From the NCBI RefSeq assembly GCF_004359965.1, contig NZ_SMRQ01000029.1, positions 1 to 48,348 on the forward strand: DNA of 48,348 bases. The letters run 5' to 3'. The notes below the pieces were generated by a model. That model ran no database searches, was not told the DNA's origin, and saw nothing but the letters and a program-made list of their open reading frames with translations. The stretch is from Cognatilysobacter segetis. GTDB taxonomy: Bacteria; Pseudomonadota; Gammaproteobacteria; Xanthomonadales; Xanthomonadaceae. Numbering within the stretch: position 1 is the first letter of the stretch; every line of letters starts with the position of its first letter. The position numbers were made by a program, and so were the translations under genes. Shown in pieces: positions 14,882 to 23,963 of the stretch.

Positions 14882-16600
14882 TCAGGCCCCGACGCCCGCG
14901 AGCCAGCGCTCGATGGCCTCGCGGTCGCGGGCGCGCAGCAACGCCGACCGCTTGGCCTGGAGCGCAGCGAAGTCGCAGTCGCGGATGCGCTGCCGCACCT
15001 CGAGCATCGTCCCGGGATGCAGGCTGAAGTCGGTGAGCCCGAGCGCGAGCAGTAGCGGCGCGTACTCCGGCGCCGCGGCCATTTCGCCGCAGACCGCGAT
15101 CGGACAGGCATGGCGCTGCGCGAGCCGGATCGTGTCGCGCAGCACGCGGATCACCGCGGGATGCAGCGGCGTGTACAGGCGTCCGAGACCTTCGTGGTTG
15201 CGATCGACCGCGAGCAGGTACTGCACGAGGTCGTTCGTGCCGACCGACAGGAAATCGACCTCGCGGATGAAGGCGGGCAGCGCGAGCGCGGCCGCGGGCA
15301 CCTCGATCATCACGCCCAGCGGCACGTCGTCGCCCAGCGGCAGGCCTTCGGCGCGCAGTTGGGCGGCGACGCGCGCCACCTCGCGGCGCACGGCAACCAC
15401 TTCCTCGCCACACGTCACCATCGGCACCAGCAGGCGCACCCGTCCGTAGGCCGACGCGCGCAGGACAGCACGCAGCTGCGTCTCGAACAGCCCACGCCGC
15501 ATCAGCGACAGGCGCACGCCGCGCAGGCCGAGCGCGGGATTGGGTTCATCGCGCAGCGTCAGCCCGGTGCGATCGGTCTTGTCCGCGCCGACGTCGAGCG
15601 TGCGGATCGTCACCGGCTGGCCGTTCATGCCCATGACGACGTCGCGGTACGCGCGGAACTGCTCGTCCTCGTCCGGCAGCTCGCTGCGCTGGAGGAACAG
15701 GAACTCGGTGCGGTAGAGGCCGACGCCCGCCGCGCCGAGCGCATGGGCTTCGGAGACGTCGTCCTGCGATTCGGCATTGGCGAACAGGCGGATGTCGACG
15801 CCGTCGAGCGTGCGCGTGGGCTCGCGGCGCAGGCGCGCGAGCTGGCGCCGCTCGCGCACGTGGCCACGCTCGCGCGCCTGGTGTTCGCGGAGATCGTCCG
15901 CGTTCGGCTCGATGACGACGCGCCCGCTGCCGCCGTCGACGATCAGTGCATCGCCGTCGTTGGTGAGATCGAGCGCGCCCTGGCAATCGACCACCAGCGG
16001 CATGTGCAGGCTGCGCGCGAGGATCGCGGTGTGGCCGAGCGGGCTGCCGCCCGTGGTCACCAGCCCCACGACGCCCTGCGCCTGCAGCTGCGCCATCTCC
16101 GCCGGGGCCACGCTTTCCGTCACCAGGATCTCGCCGGCGAAGCCGCGCAGCTCGCATTCGCGACGATGCAGCGCGGCGTGCACGCGGCCGATCACCTGGT
16201 CGATGTCCTCGACCCGGCTGCGGAAGTAGGGATCGTCCATCGCCTCGAACACGCCCGCGAGCCGATCGCGCTGCACGCGCAGCGCGTAGTCGGCGGTGAA
16301 GTGGCGGACGCGGACGAGCTCGTCGAGGCCGTGCAGCAGTTCGGGGTCGTCGAGCAGCAGCGCGTGCAGATCGAGGAACTCGCCGACCTCCTGCGCGAGC
16401 GCGCCGTGCAGCCGCGCACGCAGTACATGCATTTCGGCGCGCACCGCGTCGATCGCGCGATGCAGCCGCGCGAGTTCGGCCGGCGCCTCCTCGGGCAGCA
16501 GGTGCTGCTCGGCGATCTGCAGCGCGTGCGGCAGGCGCACCCGCGCGCGGCCGAGCACGGTGCCGCGGGACGCGCCCTGTCCGGTCAGCGCCTTGCGCAT
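14882..16600 (-). CDS. ptsI: PTS enzyme I (phosphoenolpyruvate-protein phosphotransferase)
   Basis: 572 residues, the length of a simple EI without GAF domain. EI takes phosphate from phosphoenolpyruvate and passes it to HPr. The phospho-His is His190 in GGSPLGHTAILAR; the residue before it is Gly where most EIs have Ser. The PEP-binding barrel shows LYRTEFLFLQR, a GLRGVRLSL motif, LVQYLLAVDRNHEGLGRLY and the catalytic Cys in VCGEMAAAPEYAPLLLALG. It follows HPr by 4 bases on the minus strand. With no EIIB/EIIC genes nearby, it probably feeds regulatory phosphorylation. Confidence 0.95.
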   Translation of the reverse strand: MRKALTGQGASRGTVLGRARVRLPHALQIAEQHLLPEEAPAELARLHRAIDAVRAEMHVLRARLHGALAQEVGEFLDLHALLLDDPELLHGLDELVRVRHFTADYALRVQRDRLAGVFEAMDDPYFRSRVEDIDQVIGRVHAALHRRECELRGFAGEILVTESVAPAEMAQLQAQGVVGLVTTGGSPLGHTAILARSLHMPLVVDCQGALDLTNDGDALIVDGGSGRVVIEPNADDLREHQARERGHVRERRQLARLRREPTRTLDGVDIRLFANAESQDDVSEAHALGAAGVGLYRTEFLFLQRSELPDEDEQFRAYRDVVMGMNGQPVTIRTLDVGADKTDRTGLTLRDEPNPALGLRGVRLSLMRRGLFETQLRAVLRASAYGRVRLLVPMVTCGEEVVAVRREVARVAAQLRAEGLPLGDDVPLGVMIEVPAAALALPAFIREVDFLSVGTNDLVQYLLAVDRNHEGLGRLYTPLHPAVIRVLRDTIRLAQRHACPIAVCGEMAAAPEYAPLLLALGLTDFSLHPGTMLEVRQRIRDCDFAALQAKRSALLRARDREAIERWLAGVGA

Positions 16601-16604
16601 GCGA

Positions 16605-16874
16605 TCAGCTGTCCTCGTCGAAGCGGCGCTCGAACAGCGCCTGCACGGCGTCGGCGGCCGCCATCTCGTCCTCGCCTTCCGCGCGCAGCTTCACCTGCGT
16701 GCCCTGGCCGGCAGCGAGCAGCATCACGCCCATGATGCTCTTGGCGTTCACCTCGCGACCCTTCGCGGTGAGGGTGCAATGGCTCCGGAACGGCGCCAGC
16801 AGCTGCACGAGCTTCGCGGTGGCGCGCGCATGCAGGCCGAGGCGGTTGGAGACGGTGAGGTCGCGTTCGATCAT
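16605..16874 (-). CDS. ptsH: Phosphocarrier protein HPr
   Basis: 89 residues. HPr carries phosphate from EI to EIIA domains on His15, visible in NRLGLHARAT. Ser46 in AKSIMGVMLLAA is also conserved, so this HPr can be a target of the HPr kinase encoded upstream. The ATG at 16874 gives MIERDLTVSN; the frame stays open further upstream but without family similarity. A 109-base gap with a stem-loop separates it from the EIIA gene, and ptsI follows after 4 bases. Confidence 0.95.
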   Translation of the reverse strand: MIERDLTVSNRLGLHARATAKLVQLLAPFRSHCTLTAKGREVNAKSIMGVMLLAAGQGTQVKLRAEGEDEMAAADAVQALFERRFDEDS

Positions 16875-16949
16875 GGGGGACGTGGGTCTTCGCGTTTCGG
16901 TCGTGCGGACGGTGGAGGGAGGGAATCCTGGATCTCGGCGGGCGTCCGG

Positions 16950-16981
16950 CGGTTCGGGGCAGGGCCACGAAGCCCCGACCG
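16950..16981 (-). other. Imperfect stem-loop between the EIIA and HPr genes
   Basis: A GGTCGGGGC arm pairs with GCCCCGA(A)CC with a single-base bulge and an 11-nt loop, starting within 10 bases of the EIIA stop on the minus-strand transcript. No T run follows. It could be a weak terminator or processing site that sets EIIA against HPr/EI levels. Confidence 0.3.
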
Positions 16982-16983
16982 CA

Positions 16984-17376
16984 TCAGACATCGTCGACCT
17001 GTACGCCGTTGCGCCCGCCGGCGACGGCGATGCCGGGCAGGTCGGACAGCGCGAGGTCGCCGTAATTCAACACGCGCAGCAGCATCGGCAGGTTGAGCGC
17101 CGACACGCGCCGCACCGGCGTGCCGAGCTGCGCGAGCCGCGATGCGACGTTTGCGGGGCTCGCGCCGTACAGGTCAGTCAGCACCAGCACGCCGTCGCCG
17201 CCGTCCGCACGCCGGAGCGCCGCGCTCGCGAGCGGCAGCACCGTCGCGAGATCGGCGTCGAACGGCACCTCGAAGCATTCGATGCGCAGCGGCGGCGGCG
17301 TGAGCAGCCGCTCGGCGACGTGCTTCATCGCACTGCCGATGCCTTCGTGGGTGACGAGCAGGATGCCGACGGCCAT
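16984..17376 (-). CDS. PTS EIIA component, mannose-type fold
   Basis: 130 residues covering one EIIA domain of the mannose family. The phosphorylated residue is His10 in ILLVTHEGIG, directly after the first strand, followed by VLVLTDLYGASPANVASRL, typical of EIIA-Man. No EIIB, EIIC or EIID partner is fused or adjacent, so sugar transport by this protein is unlikely. In other proteobacteria with hprK such stand-alone EIIA proteins are thought to act in regulation. It lies between rapZ (43 bases upstream) and HPr. Confidence 0.92.
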   Translation of the reverse strand: MAVGILLVTHEGIGSAMKHVAERLLTPPPLRIECFEVPFDADLATVLPLASAALRRADGGDGVLVLTDLYGASPANVASRLAQLGTPVRRVSALNLPMLLRVLNYGDLALSDLPGIAVAGGRNGVQVDDV

Positions 17377-17419
17377 GCCCCGACGTTAGCAGAGGCGCAT
17401 GACCGTCCGGAAGCGGCCG

Positions 17420-18298
17420 TCAGTCCAGCTCGCGGTGATGCACCGCCACTTCCTGCCAGCCGGAGGCGCGCGCGTGCGAGGCCATGCGTTCGGCGAGGAA
17501 CACGGAGCGGTGCCGGCCGCCCGAGCATCCGAACGCGATGGTCGCGTAGCTGCGGGTGCTGTCGGCCTGCAGCCGCGGCAGCCACGTGTCGAGGAAGCCG
17601 CGGACCTGCAGGAAGAATTCCTCGACGTCGGGCTGGTCGAGCAGGTAGTCGCTCACCGCGGCGTCGCGGCCCGACAGCGGGCGCAGCGAGGGGATCCAGT
17701 GCGGGTTCGGCAGCGCGCGTGCGTCGAACACGAAGTCCGCGCCAGCCGGGACGCCGCGCCGGTACGCGAACGATTCGAACAGCAGCGACATGCCCGCCTC
17801 GCTGCCGAGCCCGAACTCGGTGGTGACGTGGCGGCGCAGCTGGTGCACGTTCATGTCGCTGGTGTCGACCACCGCGTCGGCCAGCTGGCGCAGCGGCCGC
17901 AGCACTTCGCGCTCGAGCGCGATCGCCTCCGGCAGCGACTGCGTCAGCCGGCTCAGGGGATGGCGGCGGCGGGTGTCGGCATAGCGCTTGAGCAGCACCG
18001 CATCGCCGGCGTCGAAGAACACCAGCCGCGGATCGAAACCGAGTGCACCGACGGCCGCGAGTGCCTCGGGGACGCGATGGAGCTCGTCGTGCCGGTTGCG
18101 CACGTCGATGCCGACCGCGATCTTCGCCGGGCCGCCGTCGTCGCCCCCGGTGACGTCGGCGACCAGCCCGGGCAGCAGCGTCGCGGGCAGGTTGTCGACG
18201 CAGTAGAAGCCGAGGTCCTCGAACGTGTTCAGGGCCACCGACTTGCCGGAGCCCGACATGCCGCTGACGAGCACGAGCGTGGCGGTGCGTGCGTTCAC
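17420..18298 (-). CDS. rapZ: RNase adapter RapZ
   Basis: 292 residues. In enterics RapZ binds small RNAs and brings GlmZ to RNase E, tuning glucosamine-6-phosphate synthase; the same protein binds nucleotides. The N-terminal P-loop domain shows [14 protein letters not shown] and [11 protein letters not shown]. The C-terminal RNA-binding domain contains [20 protein letters not shown] and ends HHRELD. The GTG start at 18298 overlaps the hprK stop (GTGA). Whether GlmY/GlmZ-type RNAs exist in this organism cannot be told from the window. Confidence 0.95.
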   Translation of the reverse strand: MNARTATLVLVSGMSGSGKSVALNTFEDLGFYCVDNLPATLLPGLVADVTGGDDGGPAKIAVGIDVRNRHDELHRVPEALAAVGALGFDPRLVFFDAGDAVLLKRYADTRRRHPLSRLTQSLPEAIALEREVLRPLRQLADAVVDTSDMNVHQLRRHVTTEFGLGSEAGMSLLFESFAYRRGVPAGADFVFDARALPNPHWIPSLRPLSGRDAAVSDYLLDQPDVEEFFLQVRGFLDTWLPRLQADSTRSYATIAFGCSGGRHRSVFLAERMASHARASGWQEVAVHHRELD

Positions 18299-19245
18299 GA
18301 GTCGCCCCGTTCGAGGAAGTGGCTGTGCCGTGCCATGAAGGCGGCGGCGGGATCGACGCCCTTGGCGCGCAGGATGTGCGTGCGCGTGGCCGCCTCGGTG
18401 AGCACCGCAAGGTTGCGGCCCGGCATCACCGGCAGGCTGATCATCGGCACGTCGAGATCGAGTACGCGCCGCATGCCGAGGTCGCCCACGATGCGTTCCA
18501 TCCCGCCCGGCGTCGGCTCGAGCGAGGGCCGCGTCAGGTGCACGATCAGGCGCAGGTACTTGGTCCGCTTGACTGCGGTGTCGCCGAACATCTGGCGGAT
18601 GTTGAGCACGCCGAGGCCGCGCACTTCCAGCATGTCCTGCAGCAGCTCCGGGCAGGCGCCGTCGAGCACGTCGGGCGCGATCTGGGTGAACTCGGGCGCG
18701 TCGTCTGCGACCAGCCGATGTCCGCGCGTGATCAGCTCCAGTGCGAGCTCACTCTTGCCGGCGCCGGCTTCGCCGGTAATCAGCACGCCGATCGAATAGA
18801 TCTCCATGAACACGCCGTGCAGCGTGACGCGCGGCGCGAGCTTGCGCGCCAGGTGGTACTGCAGGTGGTTCAGCAGTTCATGGCCGCGTCGCGGCGAGAT
18901 CCACAGCGGCGTGTCGGTTTCCTCCGCGGCGAGGCGCAGGTCCTCGGGGCAGGGCTGGTTCTTGCTGATCACCAGCGCCAGCGGGCGGAACTCCATGATC
19001 TTCTCGATCGTCTTCCAGCGCATGCGCGAATCGAGGCCATCGAGCCAGTCGAGTTCCTCGGTGCCGAGGATCTGCACGCGGTTGGGATAGATGATGTTGA
19101 GGTAGCCGCCCAGCGACGGTCGGCGCGATACCGTATCGCCCGATTCAAGCACGCGCGACGCACCACTTCGGCCGGCGGCCCAGCGCAGCGCGAGGCGCTC
19201 GGCCTGCTGGTCGAACAGCTCCTGCGCGCTGATGCGTGCGTTCAT
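18295..19245 (-). CDS. hprK: HPr kinase/phosphorylase
   Basis: 316 residues. HprK phosphorylates HPr at Ser46 and can reverse the reaction. The C-terminal half has the P-loop GEAGAGKS (158-165), followed by [18 protein letters not shown], and the family signature [16 protein letters not shown]. The first 130 residues are the N-terminal domain of unknown role. The ATG at 19245 is chosen because it overlaps the ptsN stop by ATGA; the frame is open upstream without family similarity. In proteobacteria hprK occurs mainly next to rpoN-ptsN-rapZ, exactly as here. Confidence 0.96.
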   Translation of the reverse strand: MNARISAQELFDQQAERLALRWAAGRSGASRVLESGDTVSRRPSLGGYLNIIYPNRVQILGTEELDWLDGLDSRMRWKTIEKIMEFRPLALVISKNQPCPEDLRLAAEETDTPLWISPRRGHELLNHLQYHLARKLAPRVTLHGVFMEIYSIGVLITGEAGAGKSELALELITRGHRLVADDAPEFTQIAPDVLDGACPELLQDMLEVRGLGVLNIRQMFGDTAVKRTKYLRLIVHLTRPSLEPTPGGMERIVGDLGMRRVLDLDVPMISLPVMPGRNLAVLTEAATRTHILRAKGVDPAAAFMARHSHFLERGDS

Positions 19246-19703
19246 GCGTCGGTTCCCAGAAGGCGACGGGCGAGGTCGCGGTCGTCGCCGGCCGCGCGCA
19301 GCGAATCGCGGAAGCCGGCGTCGGAAAACCGCTCGGCCACCTCGCCGAGGTGCGCCAGATGGCCCGCGACGTCGTCGTCGGGCACGGCCATCGCGAAGAC
19401 CAGGTCGACCGGCCGGGCATCGGCCGCGGCAAACGGCACGGCGCGGTCCAGCAGCACGAATGCCGCGCGCGCGCGGTCCAGTCCGGGCATCCGCGCATGC
19501 GGAATGGCAACGCCGTGGCCGAGCGCGGTGGTGGCGAGACGTTCGCGCTGGCGCAGGCGCTCGGCGACGTCGAGTGCGGGCAGCCCGTGGCCTTCCACGG
19601 GCTGCGAGAGCAGGGCGGCGACGTGCTGGAGCACGCCGTCGCGATCGAGGCATGCGCCGACCCGCCCGATGCGTTCGCGGTTGAGCAGGTCGGCGAAGGG
19701 CAT
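19242..19703 (-). CDS. ptsN: PTS nitrogen-regulatory IIA protein PtsN
   Basis: 153 residues. PtsN (EIIA-Ntr) is a phosphoprotein of the nitrogen-type phosphotransferase system that affects potassium, nitrogen and envelope regulation. The phospho-His is His69 in [11 protein letters not shown], and [19 protein letters not shown] follows as in other fructose-type EIIA domains. It starts 5 bases after hpf and overlaps hprK by 4 nt (ATGA). No separate EI-Ntr (PtsP with a GAF domain) is in the window, so the EI/HPr pair downstream may be its phosphate donor. Confidence 0.95.
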   Translation of the reverse strand: MPFADLLNRERIGRVGACLDRDGVLQHVAALLSQPVEGHGLPALDVAERLRQRERLATTALGHGVAIPHARMPGLDRARAAFVLLDRAVPFAAADARPVDLVFAMAVPDDDVAGHLAHLGEVAERFSDAGFRDSLRAAGDDRDLARRLLGTDA

Positions 19704-19708
19704 GGGCC

Positions 19709-20035
19709 TCAGGCGGTCTCGACGACGCGCGCGAGGCGCTCACCGCGGTGGTGGTCGCCGCGCTTTTCCTTGTACTTGAGCAGCGCACGGTCGAGCTTGT
19801 CGGCGAGCAGGTCGATCGCCGCGTAGACGTCGAGGCCGTCGGCGTCGGCATGGATCGTATGGCCGGCCAGCGTGACCGTCGCCTCGGCCCATTGCCGGGT
19901 CTTCTCCACCGCCAGGACGGTGCGCACGTCGAACGGTCGCTCGACATGGCGCGCAAGGCGCTCGAACCGCGTCGCGACGTAGTCGCGCAGCGCCGGGGTG
20001 ACGTCGATGTGCTGGCCGTGGATGTCGATTCGCAT
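19709..20035 (-). CDS. hpf: Ribosome hibernation-promoting factor, short form
   Basis: 108 residues, the short HPF/YhbH type. It binds the 30S subunit in resting cells and helps form inactive 100S ribosomes. The pattern [32 protein letters not shown], and [13 protein letters not shown] is typical. The long form's C-terminal dimerisation domain is absent. The ATG at 20035 is the only plausible start. It sits 100 bases after rpoN and directly before ptsN, the classical order. Confidence 0.95.
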   Translation of the reverse strand: MRIDIHGQHIDVTPALRDYVATRFERLARHVERPFDVRTVLAVEKTRQWAEATVTLAGHTIHADADGLDVYAAIDLLADKLDRALLKYKEKRGDHHRGERLARVVETA

Positions 20036-20103
20036 GGCTACTCCTGACTGTCGGTCGAGGCGGCCGGTGTGGCCGCGACCCCAGCATCGCACTTTCGCGC
20101 AGC

Positions 20104-20123
20104 GACGGATTGACGTCCGTCAA
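20104..20123. promoter_or_regulatory. Inverted repeats in the rpoN-hpf gap with a TTGACG -35-like element
   Basis: GACGGA-TTGACG-TCCGTC (20104-20121) is a perfect 6-bp inverted repeat, and TTGAC-GTCC-GTCAA (20110-20123) a second one nested in it. On the minus strand TTGACG at 20123-20118 matches five of six -35 positions for hpf, but no good -10 follows. An operator or a small hairpin are both possible. Confidence 0.25.
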
Positions 20124-20135
20124 ACACTGCGAAGG

Positions 20136-21542
20136 TCAGCCGATCCGGACGCGGTCCTGCGACGACGGGATCCCCAGCGACTCGCGGTATTTTGCCACCG
20201 TGCGGCGCGCGACCGTCACGCCGGCGGCGCGCAGCGATTCCACGAGGCGCGCGTCCGACAGGGGTTTGCGCGGGTTCTCCGCCGCGACCAGCTGCCGGAT
20301 CATCGACTGCACCGCGGCGCTGGACGTTTCGTCCGTCGTGCCGCTGCCCACGCCCGAGGCGAAGAACGCGCGCAGCGGCAGCGTGCCGCGCGGTGTGCGC
20401 GCGTACTTGCCGGCGATGGCGCGGGAAATCGTCGACTCGTGCAGGCCCAGCTCCGCCGCGACCTCGCGCAGCGTCAGCGGCCTCAGGCCTGCGTCCCCGG
20501 ATTCGAGGAACGCGGACTGGCGCTCGACGAGGCAGCGCGCGACGCGCAGCAGCGTCTCGCCGCGCGCCTCGACGTTGCGCAGCAGCCAGCGCGCCTCCTG
20601 CAAGTGCGTGCGCAGATACGCGGCGTCCGCGCTGGAGGTGTGCGGGATGAGCGATTCGTAGCCGCGGTTGATGCGCAGTCGCGGGCGCCCGTGATCGGCC
20701 AGTGCCGCGCGCCAGGCGCCGCGCTGGCGCCAGATCACCACGTCGGGCGTGACGTAGCTTTCCGGCGTCACCTCGCCCAGGCGCGCGCCCGGGCGCGGGT
20801 CCAGCGACAGCAGCAGGGCCACGGCGCGCTCCACGGCGTCGCGCGGTTCCGCGATCTCATGCGCGAGGCGGTCGACCCCCAGCCGCGGCAGGCGCTCCAG
20901 GTGCTCGCAGGCGATGTGCATCGCCAGGGCGCGGTCGGGCGTGTCCTCGGCGGTCGAAAGCTGCACGCACAGCGCTTCGGACAGCGTGCGCGCGCCCACG
21001 CCGACCGGATCGAAGCGCTGCACCACGTGCAGCACCGTCAGCATCTCGTCGAGGTCGGGAAGCGGCGGGTCCAGCGTGTCGGCGATCGCCTCCAGCGGCT
21101 CGCGCAGGTAGCCGTCCTCGGAGATGGCTTCGATGATCGCCACGCCGATCATGCGGTCGCGCGCGGACAGGCTGCTCAGGTGCAGCTGCCACAGCAGGTG
21201 GTCCTGCAGGGTCTCGGGGTCGGCGACCTGCTCGGCGAGGCTCCCCGACTCGGGGTCGTCGCCCTGGCCGCCGCGACCGCCGTCCGCCCAGCCCTCGAGC
21301 TCACTGTCGCTCCACGCCTCGGCGGGCGCTTCGGCGTCGCCGACATCGGCCTGCCGCGGGTCGGGCGCGACCGCCACTTCGCCGTCGTCCCATTCCAGCA
21401 GCGGGTTGCTCTCGACCGCCTCGGTCAGTTCCGCGTCCAGCTCGACCGACGACAGCTGCAGCAGGCGGATCGCCTGGCGAAGCTGCGGCGTCATCACCAG
21501 CTGCTGGCCGAGTGAAGCCTGGAGGCGCGGTTTCATCGACAT
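20136..21542 (-). CDS. rpoN: RNA polymerase sigma-54 factor
   Basis: 468 residues. Sigma-54 directs transcription of nitrogen, flagellar and pilus genes and needs enhancer-binding ATPases. The Gln/Leu-rich activator-interacting region I (QQLVMTPQLRQAIRLLQLSS) is at the N-terminus, followed by an acidic linker around 55-100, the core-binding domain, and the DNA-binding part with the RpoN box ARRTVAKYRE at 445-454. The ATG at 21542 gives MSMKPRLQAS; a second ATG six bases later is also possible. lptB lies 66 bases upstream. Some xanthomonads carry a second rpoN elsewhere. Confidence 0.97.
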   Translation of the reverse strand: MSMKPRLQASLGQQLVMTPQLRQAIRLLQLSSVELDAELTEAVESNPLLEWDDGEVAVAPDPRQADVGDAEAPAEAWSDSELEGWADGGRGGQGDDPESGSLAEQVADPETLQDHLLWQLHLSSLSARDRMIGVAIIEAISEDGYLREPLEAIADTLDPPLPDLDEMLTVLHVVQRFDPVGVGARTLSEALCVQLSTAEDTPDRALAMHIACEHLERLPRLGVDRLAHEIAEPRDAVERAVALLLSLDPRPGARLGEVTPESYVTPDVVIWRQRGAWRAALADHGRPRLRINRGYESLIPHTSSADAAYLRTHLQEARWLLRNVEARGETLLRVARCLVERQSAFLESGDAGLRPLTLREVAAELGLHESTISRAIAGKYARTPRGTLPLRAFFASGVGSGTTDETSSAAVQSMIRQLVAAENPRKPLSDARLVESLRAAGVTVARRTVAKYRESLGIPSSQDRVRIG

Positions 21543-21608
21543 GCAAGGTACACGGCGCTCGTGTCGCGGGTCAGCGGGATGGGCCGCCGTCGGTCGGGCG
21601 CCGCAGCA

Positions 21609-22328
21609 TTACAGTCGGAACGTTTCGCCGAGGTAGACGCGCCGTACGTCGGCATTGGCGAGGATGGCGTCCGGCGCGCCCTGCGCGAGCACCACGCCCT
21701 CGTTGAGGATGTAGGCGCGGTCGCAGATGCCGAGGGTTTCGCGGACGTTGTGGTCGGTGATCAGGACGCCGATGCCGCGCTCGGTGAGGTGCCGGACGAT
21801 CTTCTGGATCTCGCCGACCGAGATCGGATCGACGCCGGCGAACGGCTCGTCCAGCAGCATCAGCCGCGGCTTGGCCGCCAGCGCGCGCGCGATCTCGACG
21901 CGGCGGCGCTCGCCACCGGACAGGCTCGCGCCGATCTGGTCGGACACGTGCGAGATCTGCAGCTCCTCCATCAGCACGCCCAGTTCCCGCTCGCGCCCGG
22001 CGCGATCCAGGTCCGTGCGCAGCTCGAGCACCAGCCGGATGTTGTCGGCGACGCTCAGGCGGCGGAACACCGACGGCTCCTGCGGCAGGTAGCCGACGCC
22101 GTGCTTGGCGCGCGCGTACATCGGCTGCGACGTGATGTCCTTGCCGTCCAGCAGGATCTGCCCGGCATCGGCGGGCACGAGCCCGACGATCATGTAGAAG
22201 CAGGTCGTCTTGCCGGCGCCGTTCGGACCGAGCAGCCCGACGACTTCACCCGCGTCGAGGCTCAGTCCGAAATCCCGGACCACCTCGCGCGACTTGTAAC
22301 TCTTGCGCAAACCTTCCGCGCGCAGCAT
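21609..22328 (-). CDS. lptB: LPS export ABC transporter ATP-binding protein LptB
   Basis: 239 residues. LptB powers extraction of lipopolysaccharide from the inner membrane with LptF and LptG, which are not in the window. Walker A is GPNGAGKTT near residue 36, the signature [15 protein letters not shown] near 139, Walker [15 protein letters not shown] near 155 and the switch His in [11 protein letters not shown]. It starts inside the lptA stop (TGATG), so translation is coupled. The short C-terminus ends YLGETFRL as usual. Confidence 0.97.
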   Translation of the reverse strand: MLRAEGLRKSYKSREVVRDFGLSLDAGEVVGLLGPNGAGKTTCFYMIVGLVPADAGQILLDGKDITSQPMYARAKHGVGYLPQEPSVFRRLSVADNIRLVLELRTDLDRAGRERELGVLMEELQISHVSDQIGASLSGGERRRVEIARALAAKPRLMLLDEPFAGVDPISVGEIQKIVRHLTERGIGVLITDHNVRETLGICDRAYILNEGVVLAQGAPDAILANADVRRVYLGETFRL

Positions 22329-22837
22329 CAGGGCGTGCCCGAGTTCTTGGGCAGGATGCGCATCTTCACGCGACCGCCGCCGGCCGCGCCGCCGCTGGCG
22401 ACCTGGCCGCTGCGCATGTTGTAGGTCACCCGGTCGCCCGAGAGCGAGCCGCGCGGCTGCTGGATGCCGACGTTGCCGCTGAACACCACGACGTCGGCCT
22501 TCATGTCGTAGTCGGCCGCGCTCGACACGGACGACATCGGCGTGCCGTCGTCGAGCTGCTGGCTCATGCGGACCGGGCCGCCCCTCAGCACGGCGCGCAC
22601 GGCCTCGCCGTTGCGCATGGTGATCTCGGCGGTGGACGCCGTGATGCGCAGCGTGCCCTGCGTGATCGTCACGCCGCCGCTCAGCACGGTGGGCCGGCTG
22701 TCGTCGGTCGAGTACACGGCCGAGCCGCCCTCGATGTCGATCGGCTGGCGGCGGTCCGAGCTGCGCGCGCCGGCGACGCCGACGGCGGCGAGGAGCGCGA
22801 GCGCGGTGACGGCCGCGAGGCTAGGGCGACTTTTCAT
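22328..22837 (-). CDS. lptA: LPS transport periplasmic protein LptA
   Basis: 169 residues with an N-terminal signal peptide (about 1-24, ending VGVAGARS). The rest is a beta-jellyroll OstA-like domain: [35 protein letters not shown] and [25 protein letters not shown], all typical of LptA. It forms the periplasmic bridge for LPS. The start overlaps the lptC 3' end by 17 nt and its stop overlaps the lptB start by one base, forming a tightly coupled lptC-lptA-lptB run. Confidence 0.94.
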   Translation of the reverse strand: MKSRPSLAAVTALALLAAVGVAGARSSDRRQPIDIEGGSAVYSTDDSRPTVLSGGVTITQGTLRITASTAEITMRNGEAVRAVLRGGPVRMSQQLDDGTPMSSVSSAADYDMKADVVVFSGNVGIQQPRGSLSGDRVTYNMRSGQVASGGAAGGGRVKMRILPKNSGTP

Positions 22838-23381
22838 AGCGTGCCTTGACGTTCTGGAGCTGCACGACGCGGCTGTCCAGCTTCGCGTCCATGCCGTGTC
22901 CGTTGAGTATAAGTCCCGGTTGCCTGACGACGACCTGCACGGGCGACGTGGCGCGGTTGGACTGCGGGAAAACATTGAGCTGCTGCGTATCCATGCGGAT
23001 CGGCTGGCCGTCCGCGTCGATGCTGGTGGCGACGACGTCGCCACGCAGGCGGATTTCGTCGCCCGATGCCGACACCCATCCCTTCGCGGAATGCACGTCC
23101 CACGGCTTGGCGTTGCCGCCGGTGCGCACCGGGATGGCGAATACCGGCGTTGCGATGTCGAGCGTGCGCACGTCCGGGTCGCGCGTGAGCTTGGGCGCAC
23201 GCAGCGTGAACGCCTCGCGGCCCTCCGAATCGAGCGAAACGAGCTCGAAGTCGTGGAGCGTGTAGTCCGATCGCCCTGCCTCGAGCGATGTCGAGCCCGT
23301 TGCGTTCTGGCGCCACAGCGCGCCACCGATGACGATCGCGGCGACGATCAGGATCGTGCTCAGCACCACGCGCCAACTCAT
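22821..23381 (-). CDS. lptC: LPS export protein LptC
   Basis: 186 residues: one N-terminal membrane helix (about 5-22, VVLSTILIVAAIVIGGAL) anchors a periplasmic beta-jellyroll that passes LPS from LptB2FG to LptA. YTLHDFELVSLDSEGREAFTLRAPKL and the C-terminal strand pairs fit LptC. The ATG at 23381 overlaps the kdsC stop (ATGA). The longer open frame upstream is kdsC antisense-frame read-through and is not used. Confidence 0.92.
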   Translation of the reverse strand: MSWRVVLSTILIVAAIVIGGALWRQNATGSTSLEAGRSDYTLHDFELVSLDSEGREAFTLRAPKLTRDPDVRTLDIATPVFAIPVRTGGNAKPWDVHSAKGWVSASGDEIRLRGDVVATSIDADGQPIRMDTQQLNVFPQSNRATSPVQVVVRQPGLILNGHGMDAKLDSRVVQLQNVKARYEKSP

Positions 23382-23950
23382 GCCTGCGCTCCGAGTGCGG
23401 GCGGCCGCTCGGCGAGCAGCTCGCCGATCAATGCGTCCACGCACTCCTGGGCCTCGAGCAGCATGTCGCAGAAGGCGCGCGCCGCGCCGCGACCGCCGGG
23501 GCGGGGCGCATGCCACGCGGTCTCGCGCGCGAGCCACGGGTGCGCATCGGCCGGGCAGGCCGACAGGCCGACGCGGCGCATCACCTTGAGGTCGGGAAGA
23601 TCGTCGCCCATGAACGCGACCTGCGAGAGCTCGAGGCCGAGTCCTTGAGCGAGGCCCTCGACGCACGCGAGCTTGTCGCCGATGCCGCTGCAGGCGCGCA
23701 CGCCGAGCTCAGTGGCGCGACGCTCCACGACCGGACTCGTGCGGGCGGTCACCAGCGCGACCTCGATCCCGGCGCGACGAAGCAGCACGAGGCCCTGGCC
23801 GTCGTGCACGTGGAACGCCTTCGACTCGGCGCCCGCGCTGTCGTAGAGGAGGCGGCCGTCGGTGAGCGTGCCATCGACGTCGAAACAGGCGAGGCGCACG
23901 CGGCGGGCGCGATCACGCAGGTCGGCGGGGGCGGGGGCGGGCTTCGTCAT
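23378..23950 (-). CDS. kdsC: 3-deoxy-D-manno-octulosonate 8-phosphate phosphatase KdsC
   Basis: 190 residues, a HAD-family phosphatase without a large cap that frees Kdo from Kdo-8-phosphate. The nucleophile and acid-base pair are Asp24 and Asp26 in CFDVDGTLTDG, with the Ser/Thr of ALVTARTS and the acidic loop VAFMGDDLPDLKVM. It starts 13 bases after the kdsD stop and overlaps lptC by 4 nt. Together with kdsD it provides the Kdo sugar for the LPS exported by the lpt genes behind it. Confidence 0.96.
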   Translation of the reverse strand: MTKPAPAPADLRDRARRVRLACFDVDGTLTDGRLLYDSAGAESKAFHVHDGQGLVLLRRAGIEVALVTARTSPVVERRATELGVRACSGIGDKLACVEGLAQGLGLELSQVAFMGDDLPDLKVMRRVGLSACPADAHPWLARETAWHAPRPGGRGAARAFCDMLLEAQECVDALIGELLAERPPALGAQA

Positions 23951-23963
23951 CGTGATCAGGGGG

